A stretch of 36,421 nucleotides of DNA from a virus. The DNA is taken from positions 1-36,421 of the IMG/VR virus record IMGVR_UViG_3300026118_000027, one strand, 5' to 3'. The translations under genes and the position numbers were made by a program. Positions 19,537 through 26,473 of this stretch are shown in pieces; the stretch's first letter is position 1, and the number at the start of each line of letters is the position of its first letter. Below the pieces are notes generated by a model. It did not search any database. It worked only from the letters and a program-made list of their open reading frames with translations, and was not told where the DNA came from.

Positions 19537-19549
19537 ACGCCACGCAACG

Positions 19550-19590
19550 TCAAGCGCCATCTTTCGAGGTGCGGCGCTCTTCCGAGTGGT
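19550..19590 (-). pseudogene. Relic of the 3' end of the adjacent small basic gene
   Basis: The minus strand reads SEERRTSKDGA then stop. The intact neighbour ends AEYRRTKDAAA then stop, and both are followed by the same 25-bp repeat. There is no start codon or upstream part. This is what an old tandem duplication followed by deletion would leave. Confidence 0.5.
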
Positions 19591-19603
19591 GTTCGTCTGG
19601 GAC

Positions 19604-19628
19604 GTGCTAGTCGGCAAGCAGAGAGACA
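19604..19628. repeat. 25-bp direct repeat, copy 2
   Basis: The sequence starts GTGCTAGTCGGCAAGC and ends AGAGACA. It lies 14 bases after the stop of the 19643-19828 gene on the transcribed strand. It is the intact partner of copy 1. Confidence 0.8.
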
Positions 19629-19642
19629 CACGCCGCGACCAT

Positions 19643-19828
19643 TCACGCGGCGGCATCTTTGGTGCGGCGATATTCCGCCCACCGTAATTGCGCGGCGCGG
19701 CGGGCGATCGCGGTCCTTTTGGCGGGGCTCAATGAGCGGGTCCGCGCCAGCCCCCCGAGACGGCCCATCTCTTGCGCCGTCATCGAGCCGCGCGCGGCCT
19801 TCGGTTGTCGTTTTCGGGAAGTGGCCAT
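19643..19828 (-). CDS. Small basic protein with a GGLARxxxLSPxxRxxIARxAAxxRW motif
   Basis: The product is 61 residues: MATSRKRQPKAARGSMTAQE, then MGRLGGLARTRSLSPAKRTA and IARRAAQLRWAEYRRTK. The motif is common in small phage and plasmid proteins and in many transcriptional-regulator-like peptides; DNA binding is presumed from charge. The ATG is at 19826-19828. It is transcribed divergently from the plus-strand gene at 20013-20234. A GCTTGAC/GTCAAGC dyad lies immediately upstream. A degenerate partial copy of its 3' end lies at 19550-19590. Confidence 0.7.
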   Translation of the reverse strand: MATSRKRQPKAARGSMTAQEMGRLGGLARTRSLSPAKRTAIARRAAQLRWAEYRRTKDAAA

Positions 19829-19829
19829 A

Positions 19830-19861
19830 GCTTGACGCCTAGCATAGCGCGGCTGTCAAGC
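19830..19861. promoter_or_regulatory. Inverted repeat at a divergent control site
   Basis: Arms GCTTGAC and GTCAAGC (7 bp each) flank an 18-bp centre containing CTAGCATAGC. On the minus strand it reads TTGACA, 7 bases, TATGCT, ending at the start codon of the basic gene. The -35-like and -10-like words are too close for ordinary sigma-70 use, so I read it as an operator overlapping a promoter. Confidence 0.45.
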
Positions 19862-20012
19862 CGCGCGCCCAGGCGGGACGCTCGAACCCCGACAGTGATC
19901 GAAGGTGGACGACTTCGCGACTATGGTCGGCGCCGACGCCACCATTTGGCTGGCCCGTCTTCGGTTGCCGAGCCCTTCCCCAGGCGCGCGTTGTGCGTGA
20001 GACGCGGACACC

Positions 20013-20234
20013 ATGACACTCACAGAGACGCTCGTCGGGGTCGCGATCTTGTCACTCGTGTACGGTCCACCCTTATGGTGGGCCGCCCACTCCGAGCATT
20101 ACCGGCGCAACGTCGGGGCGATCACGTTGAAGGCCGGCGGGCTCGCCCTGGCGTTCGTGGCGGTCGGCCCGTTCGTCTTCGCGTGGGGTTTCAATGAGCT
20201 GATCGATGGTCTGCGCTGGGTCGTGGGGCGCTAA
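20013..20234 (+). CDS. Small membrane protein on the opposite strand
   Basis: The product is 73 residues. Helix 1 is LVGVAILSLVYGPPLWWAA and helix 2 is AGGLALAFVAVGPFVFAWG, with HSEHYRRNV between and NELIDGLRWVVGR at the end. Third codon positions are strongly G/C, supporting the frame. The ATG at 20013 has a poor RBS. It is the only clear plus-strand gene, transcribed away from the basic-protein gene. Such a lone reverse-strand membrane protein next to the control region could be a moron or exclusion gene; this is inference. Confidence 0.65.
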   Translation: MTLTETLVGVAILSLVYGPPLWWAAHSEHYRRNVGAITLKAGGLALAFVAVGPFVFAWGFNELIDGLRWVVGR

Positions 20235-20658
20235 GAGGAAGTCGTGAGCGACCCCCTGCGCCCAAGGGCGCGGCAGATCGAAATAATCCTAATAATCCCC
20301 GCGGGTGGTAACCCTCGGTAATGCGGCGTCGCGGGACTTTCGCCTGTACGTGCGCACGCGCCGAACACGGGGAGGTGCTTACCCTAGCCCGCGCTCGGCG
20401 CGCTTGTTCGGATTCCGCCGGCTGCTACCCCAGCGGGTCCCCGGTCGGCAGTGTAACGCACGACTCCGGGAGTCGCCACAGATCGGATCGACGTCCGCGC
20501 CGCCGCGCGCATCGCCCTGGTCTTCGACCCGGAGCGTATCCGGCTCCTCACCGCCGTCGAGCGCCCGGGGTCCCATGCCGGCGAGTGTGCCGCGCCGGCC
20601 TGGCGCACAGCGGGCAGCAGCGCCCGCGCCACCCCTAGCGGGGCTTGACAGCGCGCGC
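20235..20658. other. Unresolved 424-bp region between convergent genes
   Basis: A plus-strand GTG at 20244 (GAGGA just before it) opens a 25-codon frame ending TAA at 20319-20321. That TAA overlaps an ATG at 20321 that opens 105 codons. The best codon composition, however, is in another plus frame from about 20457 to 20648 (DRIDVRAAARIALVFDPERI, then RLLTAVERPG), which has no start codon. This could be a frameshifted or decayed gene. AATAATCC occurs twice (about 20282-20298). A perfect GACTCC-G-GGAGTC dyad lies at about 20462-20474. Confidence 0.35.
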
Positions 20659-20817
20659 CTAAATGATGAACGAGAGCGTGCCGACGAAGAGCCCCGCCGC
20701 GAGCAGGTTCAGCTTCGGGCGCCCGTCTTTCATCTGCACGCCGATCGCGACGAGGAAAAACAGGATCGCCGCGGTGAGGCGCAGTGCGAGGTCGAGCGTC
20801 GTCATGTCGTGCAGCAT
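20659..20817 (-). CDS. Holin-like small membrane protein
   Basis: The product is 52 residues: MLHDMTTLDLALRLTAAILF, then FLVAIGVQMKDGRPKLNLLA and AGLFVGTLSFII. Two hydrophobic helices are joined by a short charged turn (QMKDGRPK), the layout of small class-II holins. The ATG at 20815-20817 has AAGGA 9 bases upstream. It lies downstream of a membrane-coiled-coil gene and at the end of the structural operon, where lysis genes are common, but no endolysin is present, so holin function is not proven. Confidence 0.6.
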   Translation of the reverse strand: MLHDMTTLDLALRLTAAILFFLVAIGVQMKDGRPKLNLLAAGLFVGTLSFII

Positions 20818-20844
20818 GCGTGACCGTCCTTCGTGTCCACAGGT

Positions 20845-21096
20845 TTAGGTGGCGGCCGATGTCGCCGCGGCGATGTCGAACCGATCGATGGCCGCGAGCA
20901 CGCGCTCCATGAGCAACAGTAGCGCCTTGGTATTCGCTTCGGTCGCCGGGTCGCGCAGCTGCTCCGGGTGCGCCCAGAAATAGTCCTGGAGGGCGGTCGC
21001 AAATTGGGTCCTGACCGCGTGATGGAGCTGCTGGCGCGGGGTCAGGTCCAGCTTCGCCGGCGACGACACCGCCGGCGCGGATGTGCGTTTACTCAC
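20845..21096 (-). CDS. Hypothetical helical protein in the putative lysis cluster
   Basis: The product is 83 residues: MSKRTSAPAVSSPAKLDLTP, then RQQLHHAVRTQFATALQDYF and KALLLLMERVLAAIDRFDIA. It has a disordered Ser/Pro/Ala start and a helical remainder. GTG at 21094-21096 overlaps the previous stop (GTGA). I recognise no family. Confidence 0.6.
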   Translation of the reverse strand: MSKRTSAPAVSSPAKLDLTPRQQLHHAVRTQFATALQDYFWAHPEQLRDPATEANTKALLLLMERVLAAIDRFDIAAATSAAT

Positions 21097-21662
21097 TCAG
21101 CCTCAGCCTTCCGTTCGACCGCCCGGCGAAAAAACTCTTCCCGGTGATGCGAGTCGGACAAAAACATCGCGGCCAAGCGCGCGATCTCTTGCTCCACGCT
21201 CAACAGCTTGCGGTTCACGTCGTTGGCTTCCGTGAATGCGTTGCGGGAAATCTCGGTGTTCTCATCAATCTTGCGCCCGAGCTCATGCGCCTGCGCCGCG
21301 TGCTGGACGCGCACCTCCTCGGTCTTGTTGTGGAGCGCGTCGCGGGTGAGATCCACCTGGGTCTGCACCTTGGCCGCGAGCACTTGCCGATCTTCCAGGT
21401 CCCATCGGCGGTTTCTGTTTTCTCGGAACCAGCTCGCGATGAGCCCGACGATCGTCGTGAGAAAGATCACGCACTGCCCGGTGACCAGAACCCAGATGCT
21501 GATCGCGGATTCGTTCCCCGCGACCACGATCGGGAGCGGCGGCACCGTCTGCGCCTGCAGCACGATCATCTGCCCCAGCGCACTGCACGCCGCGATCACC
21601 AGCATCGCCAGCGTGACGCGCGAGCAGGCGGGCGGCGGGCGGCTCAGCGTGGCGTGCTGCAT
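21093..21662 (-). CDS. Membrane protein with long cytoplasmic or periplasmic coiled coil
   Basis: The product is 189 residues. TM1 is VTLAMLVIAACSALGQMIV and TM2 is ISIWVLVTGQCVIFLTTIVG, then LIASWF. An about 110-residue charged helix follows (DLEDRQVLAAKVQTQVDLTR ... KIDENTEISRNAFTEANDVN). Membrane-anchored coiled coils next to holin-like genes can be spanins or holin antagonists, but the sequence is not diagnostic. The ATG is at 21660-21662 with no visible RBS. The C-terminus is coupled to the next gene. Confidence 0.6.
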   Translation of the reverse strand: MQHATLSRPPPACSRVTLAMLVIAACSALGQMIVLQAQTVPPLPIVVAGNESAISIWVLVTGQCVIFLTTIVGLIASWFRENRNRRWDLEDRQVLAAKVQTQVDLTRDALHNKTEEVRVQHAAQAHELGRKIDENTEISRNAFTEANDVNRKLLSVEQEIARLAAMFLSDSHHREEFFRRAVERKAEAE

Positions 21663-21716
21663 GGGATCTGCAGTGTTCGTGGCCCGGGCGCGGCGGCGTG
21701 GGTAGTGGTGGTGGGG

Positions 21717-24362
21717 CTATGCCATGCCGAAGAAGGCGTGCGAGGTTTCAGCCGCCGCCGCCCCGCCGGCGGCGTTGAGGTCGGCTGGCAGGCCGTCGAG
21801 CCAGTACTGGAGCGAGGTCGGGCTCGCGGCGCCGCCACTCTGCGACCAGGTGTCCACGTAGACGTTGCCCGCGACACCGTCACAATCGACCACGAACTCG
21901 AGGACGCCGTCGGCGGTCGCCGCCGCGGCCGCCGCGGTCAGCGTCTCCCAGGTGTTGGCGCCGACACTCAGCGTGTCGAGCACCGCATCGACCAGGATGC
22001 CGACCGCGGGGTTCGCTTTCACGACGAGGCGCGGCGCGTTGCCCGCGTAGGTGCCGTCCTTGCGGACCTTCACCGACGGCGTCACCGTGCCCCCGCTGGC
22101 GACCGGCACCAGGTAGCCGCGGCCGCGGATGCCGGCGTGGGACTCGAGCTTCACGACGGTGTCGGCCGGCGTCATCTTCAGCGCCGGCGTGACGTCGACG
22201 GTCGTCGTCTCGATCGTCAGGTTCCCGGCGCGGGTGAAGACGCGATTGTCGGCCGCGATCGCGTTGTAGTGTTCGAACGCGAGATAGGACCCGTGCAGCA
22301 GCACGCCGAGCCCGGTCGCATGGATCTTCGTCGTCGACCCCATCGCGGTATGGCTGGCGATCAGCGTGTGGTACCCGCCATTGGTGCTGACCGCCAGGTC
22401 GGCCGTCGCGTGCGCGACCTTGATCCCCGTGGCGACCCCGAACGAGCAATTCAGCAGGCGCCAGTCGGGGCAGAACCCGGCGGCGGCCGACAGCGAACAG
22501 AACAGCCCATACGACGACGCGAACGTGGTGTCGCCGCTCAGCGTGCAGGCACTCAGCGTGAGGCGACTGGTGGACGCCGTCACGCTGATCTGTCCGAGCG
22601 AGGCGACGTTACCGAACCACATCCCCGACGTGAACGTCAGCGCATTACACGACGCGATGCCGGTGCCGGTCGCGTTGCGCCAGCTCGTCTCGGACGCGAT
22701 CGTGAGGTTGCTCACGCCCGAGTAGCTCGCGCCGGTGCCGCCCCCGTGGTAGGTGTTGCCCGAGAACGTCGCCGTCGCGCCGTAGCCGGCCGTGAAGTTG
22801 ATGGGCGCGATCGTCAGTCCCGTCGAGCCGCCCGCGATCCGGTTGTTGGTCAGCGTGAGGCCGACGATCGTCGTGAACGACAGGCACAGGCTGAACTGCG
22901 TCGCGAGGAACACGTTGCCCGTCAGCGTCGTCGCCGCGCAGGTGTTCGCGGACGTGTGGTTGTACCAGGACGCAAACGCGGACCCGCAGTTGTAGGCCAC
23001 GCAGTTGGTCATCGAGAACGTCGCGCCGACTAACATCGCGATGTTGTTCCAGGCGGACTCCCAATCCCGAAACGCGCAGAGGTTGAAGCTGATCGTGTTG
23101 TTCCCGCCCGTGACTGACTCGGTCGCCCAGACGACGGTCGCGCTCGAGCAGTAGCGGAAGTCACACCAATCGGCATCGACGCTGCCGGTGAAGATACAGA
23201 ACGTCGACTGCGCCGCAGTGACCGTCTTCACCTGTACGTTGCGGGTCAATAGAACGACCTCGCCCTGCGTGGGGGACGTGCCGTTGTGCGCGTTGGTGAT
23301 CGCCGTGATCGCCATCGTCGTCGCCGTCGCGTTGCCGGTCAGGGCTTTCGTTTCGTTCTGCGTGGGCGTCTGCGTGGTGGTGCCGAGCGCGACGTCGTCT
23401 CCACTCAACCAGCCCGTGTCGTCGACGACCGTCAGCGAGACGGCCGCGGCCGCGGCGTTCGCATTGAGGAGCGTCGAGACGACGGCCTTGCCTGCCGTGC
23501 GCGGGCTCCCCTGGAAGAGGCACGTACTCCCCGCGCGCCCGATGCACCCGAAATTCCCGTCCGCGGCGCAATCGAACTGCAACACCGCCGACCCGCCCGT
23601 CGGCACCGGGTTGGCGACCGTGCCCTGGTTGTAGGTCCCCCCGGAGAACACGACGAGCTGCCCGGACAGCTGCAGGATGTAGTTGGTGGCGGCGACCACG
23701 CCCCAGGTGAGCACCGAGCCTTTCGAGATACTGAGCGCCGGGGTGTACTGACTGGTCGACGCGGAGCCGAAGTCGGTGGCCGCCACCGAATCCATCGTCA
23801 CCGTGAGCGCCGTGGGTGTCGCGGGGTTCGCGCTGCCATCGAGCAGCTGCGCGAGGTACATGTCATCGCCGGCGGCCGGCGCCTGCGTGGTCGAGCGCAC
23901 CAGGAGGCGCTGCCAGTTGTTCGCCACGCCATTGGTGCAGAACCCGGTGGCGATCGTCGTCGCGCTGATCGTCATGCGAATGAGATAGCTGTCGGTGCCG
24001 TTGGGCGTGACGGCGGTCGCGAACTTGAAGTAATGCCAGCCCCCCTCCGACGCCGCCCCCGTGGTGCAGGCCGGGAGCGCGCTCACATTCGCGGTGACCG
24101 CGCGCGCATCGGTCCCGGTGGTGGAGTTGCGCAGCGTCACCGTGAGCGTGGTCACCGGCGTGCCCGCGGCGCGGCTCGACAGCCGCACCGCCACACCCGC
24201 GAGCGCATTGGCCGGCAGGACGAACGTGGCCGAGTCGAGGTTCCCGGTCGTGAGCGCGGTCTGCCCCGTGTTGGTCGAGACGTTCTTCGACACGGTGTCC
24301 ACCAGGCCCCAGGTGCCGGCGGCGCTGAGGAGTCCCGTGCCGATCGCGACCAGGTCCGCCAT
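21717..24362 (-). CDS. Tail fibre/tailspike-like protein with parallel beta-helix
   Basis: The product is 881 residues. The N-terminal third is beta-sandwich-like (SATFVLPANALAGVAVRLSS). Residues about 330-700 form repeated short strands rich in Asn/Ser/Thr/Gly (SFNLCAFRDWESAWNNIAML, LTNNRIAGGSTGLTIAPINF), typical of a right-handed beta-helix. The C-terminus (SLQYWLDGLPADLNAAGGAA) may be a trimerisation or tip domain. Such proteins bind or degrade host surface polysaccharide; no catalytic residues can be assigned. The start shares one base with the preceding stop (TAATG). Confidence 0.75.
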   Translation of the reverse strand: MADLVAIGTGLLSAAGTWGLVDTVSKNVSTNTGQTALTTGNLDSATFVLPANALAGVAVRLSSRAAGTPVTTLTVTLRNSTTGTDARAVTANVSALPACTTGAASEGGWHYFKFATAVTPNGTDSYLIRMTISATTIATGFCTNGVANNWQRLLVRSTTQAPAAGDDMYLAQLLDGSANPATPTALTVTMDSVAATDFGSASTSQYTPALSISKGSVLTWGVVAATNYILQLSGQLVVFSGGTYNQGTVANPVPTGGSAVLQFDCAADGNFGCIGRAGSTCLFQGSPRTAGKAVVSTLLNANAAAAAVSLTVVDDTGWLSGDDVALGTTTQTPTQNETKALTGNATATTMAITAITNAHNGTSPTQGEVVLLTRNVQVKTVTAAQSTFCIFTGSVDADWCDFRYCSSATVVWATESVTGGNNTISFNLCAFRDWESAWNNIAMLVGATFSMTNCVAYNCGSAFASWYNHTSANTCAATTLTGNVFLATQFSLCLSFTTIVGLTLTNNRIAGGSTGLTIAPINFTAGYGATATFSGNTYHGGGTGASYSGVSNLTIASETSWRNATGTGIASCNALTFTSGMWFGNVASLGQISVTASTSRLTLSACTLSGDTTFASSYGLFCSLSAAAGFCPDWRLLNCSFGVATGIKVAHATADLAVSTNGGYHTLIASHTAMGSTTKIHATGLGVLLHGSYLAFEHYNAIAADNRVFTRAGNLTIETTTVDVTPALKMTPADTVVKLESHAGIRGRGYLVPVASGGTVTPSVKVRKDGTYAGNAPRLVVKANPAVGILVDAVLDTLSVGANTWETLTAAAAAATADGVLEFVVDCDGVAGNVYVDTWSQSGGAASPTSLQYWLDGLPADLNAAGGAAAAETSHAFFGMA

Positions 24363-26473
24363 TACGTCAACTGCACCTTGAGGCTGAGGAGCACCTTCGT
24401 CACGCCCGTCACGCTGTCGACGTTGAACCCGAACACGTCGCCGGCGGTGACGGTCGTCCCCCACCCGGTGAGCGTGCTATCCACCGACTTGGTCGCACTC
24501 GTGAGCGTCGGCTTGGCGCTCGCAGTGATCGTGTCGAACACCGTTGGCGGGTAGTTCGCGTAGGTGTCCTTCCAGACGTCGATCACGATCGAGCCCGACG
24601 TCGGCGTCGCGTCACACGACAGCAGGGTCGCTTCGACAATGGTGCCGCTCACCGGGCAGGACACGTAGCCTTTGATGCCGGTCGTGATGGCGACGCCGGC
24701 GCCGTCGACGAGCAGGCTCACGACCGCGTAGCGCGTCGGCACATTCGCGGCCGGCAGGACGCCCGTGACCGCGGCCGCCTGCGCGAGGTTGACGGCGCCA
24801 AAGCCGATCGCGGTGCCCGAGCGCCGCAGCACCTGGTGGTCGCTCGCCGCCGCGATGTCGGCGGGGTCGCCGCTGCTGTTCGCGCTGCGCCCGACGACCG
24901 AGAGCGCGGCCGAATCGCGCAGCATCGTATCGAGCACTTTGTTCGCGCCGATGGTCGCGGCTTGCGACCCGGCGCCGGGGCCGGCGGTGACGTCGCCGGT
25001 CAGTTGCGTCGTGGCGTCCAGGGCCGCGGCCACCGTCGCCGCATCCGACAGCACGACGGCGATCGTCTTGCCGCCGTCCTTGAGTAACTTGCCTGTCGTG
25101 CCGTCGAACGCCGCGATGCGAGAGTCGACGGCACTCGCGGGCCCGACCATGTCGCCGGCGCCGGCAGGCGTGCCGAACGCGCCATCCCCGCGCAGGTACG
25201 TGGTCGTGCCGCCCGGGAGCTTTTTCAGCAGCCCGTGATGCCCGGTCGTCGCATCGAGGTCGGTGTTGTCATCGGGCGTCGAGAGGTCATCGAGCTTGAT
25301 CGGGTCGGCGCCGCCGAGCTGATGCCGCGGCGCATGAATCAGCGGCGCGTAGCGTGCGTCGGCCTGCGCTTGCGTGATGCCGGGCGCCGCCTGCGTCGTG
25401 CCGCTGGCGACCCAGCTGATGTCGTCGAGATAGAACCCGATGGTCGACGAGCCCGCGCGCGTGAGGCGGACCTGGGTGATGAGCGATCCGGCTGGGACGG
25501 CAAACTGCGTGATCGGAATCGCGAGCTGCTGATAGGTCGTCGTGTTCGCGGAGTCGAACCCGAACTGCCCGTGCGCGATCGTCAGCGTCTGCCCGACGAC
25601 AACCCCGGCGTTCTGTAGGCGGATCTGCATCGACCGATTACTCGACCAGGTCGCTTTGCTGCGGATGTAGATCACCAGCTGCGCGTAGAGGTTCGGGTCG
25701 AACGTCCCGCTGCCGATCGCGCCCTGGAGATAGGCGCCGCTGGCGACGGTGGTCGCCTCGATGTCCTTGGTGCCGGTGCGCGGGTTGTTCGTCGAGGCGA
25801 GCGTCCAGCCGGCGCCGCTCGAGGTCCAGTTCCACTCGGCCGCGGCGCCGGCGTTCTCCGCGTAGACGACGACGCTCGAGGCGGTCGCCGGCGCGGAGCT
25901 CGCCGCCACGACCAGCACGATCGCGAGCTTGAGCTGCGTGGCGGGGTCGATGTCGGGCTCGGCCGGCTGCGCCGCCGCCGTGCCAGGCACCACGACGACG
26001 TCGCCCGCGTCGTCGACGGCGATCACGTCAAGGCGGTCGAGGGTCGCGTGCGCCGCGGCGAGCGTCGCCGTGTCCTCGGCGCTCGCGTAGAGCGTGCCGG
26101 TGATGTAGTAGCTGGCCGCCGACACCAGAAACGTGTAGGCGCTCTGCCAGACCACCTGGCCGCCGCTGACCAGGAAGCTGCCCTGCGCGGCGCCGTCGCC
26201 GCCGCTCGGCCCAGCGGGTCCGGTGGCCCCGGTCGCCCCCGTGGCGCCCGTCGCGCCGGTGGCCCCCGTGGCGCCGGTCGCGCCGGTGGCTCCCGCGGCC
26301 CCATCCGCGCCGTCGGCCCCATCGGCCCCGTCCGCGCCGGTGCCGTCCACGACCTTCGGGTTGCCGGCCGGGTCAGTGATCACCGCCCCGCGCCGGCGGC
26401 CGCCGTAGACCTGGAGGTCACGCTGCGGGCGGCGGCGGTCGCTGCGCGTGGGACGGGTCGGCGTCGACGCCAT
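24362..26473 (-). CDS. Collagen-like tail fibre protein
   Basis: The product is 703 residues. A basic N-terminus (PTRPTRSDRRRPQRDLQVYG) is followed at about 44-94 by Gly-X-Y triplets (GADGADGADGA, then many GAT), a trimeric collagen-like stalk. Further on, IHAPRHQLGGADPIKLDDLS (about 375-400) matches the HA-x-RH-x-x-GGADPI element found in phage fibres. The end is beta-rich. The protein probably links the virion to the beta-helix fibre encoded next. The ATG at 26471-26473 shares one base with the stop of the giant gene (TGATG). Confidence 0.8.
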   Translation of the reverse strand: MASTPTRPTRSDRRRPQRDLQVYGGRRRGAVITDPAGNPKVVDGTGADGADGADGADGAAGATGATGATGATGATGATGATGATGPAGPSGGDGAAQGSFLVSGGQVVWQSAYTFLVSAASYYITGTLYASAEDTATLAAAHATLDRLDVIAVDDAGDVVVVPGTAAAQPAEPDIDPATQLKLAIVLVVAASSAPATASSVVVYAENAGAAAEWNWTSSGAGWTLASTNNPRTGTKDIEATTVASGAYLQGAIGSGTFDPNLYAQLVIYIRSKATWSSNRSMQIRLQNAGVVVGQTLTIAHGQFGFDSANTTTYQQLAIPITQFAVPAGSLITQVRLTRAGSSTIGFYLDDISWVASGTTQAAPGITQAQADARYAPLIHAPRHQLGGADPIKLDDLSTPDDNTDLDATTGHHGLLKKLPGGTTTYLRGDGAFGTPAGAGDMVGPASAVDSRIAAFDGTTGKLLKDGGKTIAVVLSDAATVAAALDATTQLTGDVTAGPGAGSQAATIGANKVLDTMLRDSAALSVVGRSANSSGDPADIAAASDHQVLRRSGTAIGFGAVNLAQAAAVTGVLPAANVPTRYAVVSLLVDGAGVAITTGIKGYVSCPVSGTIVEATLLSCDATPTSGSIVIDVWKDTYANYPPTVFDTITASAKPTLTSATKSVDSTLTGWGTTVTAGDVFGFNVDSVTGVTKVLLSLKVQLT

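Larger units (their letters stand above)
18913..19642. other. Early control region
   Basis: This 730-bp region has no convincing gene except a possible 24-codon ORF. It contains a 19-bp dyad (19040-19058), a triple GGTTTG-type repeat (19198-19231), a 25-bp direct repeat pair (19512, 19604) and the word GTGCTAGT at three places (19073, 19512, 19604). A CCGTGG/CCACGG hairpin lies near 18940-18960. The early minus-strand promoter must lie here, but I cannot assign a confident -35/-10 pair. Confidence 0.5.

Noticed and set aside
19841-19859. Sigma-70 promoter TTGACA ... TATGCT for the 19643-19828 gene
   Set aside because: The spacing is 7 bases instead of about 17. The words are better explained as part of the inverted repeat, so I did not call a promoter.
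21081-23033. Long plus-strand frame of 650 codons opposite the beta-helix fibre
   Set aside because: Arg/His/Gly/Asp-rich filler typical of antisense frames in GC-rich DNA. The minus-strand fibre is clearly the real gene.
26220-26345. DNA tandem repeat or VNTR
   Set aside because: The repetitive DNA is just the codons for Gly-X-Y triplets of the collagen-like stalk; no separate non-coding role is needed.
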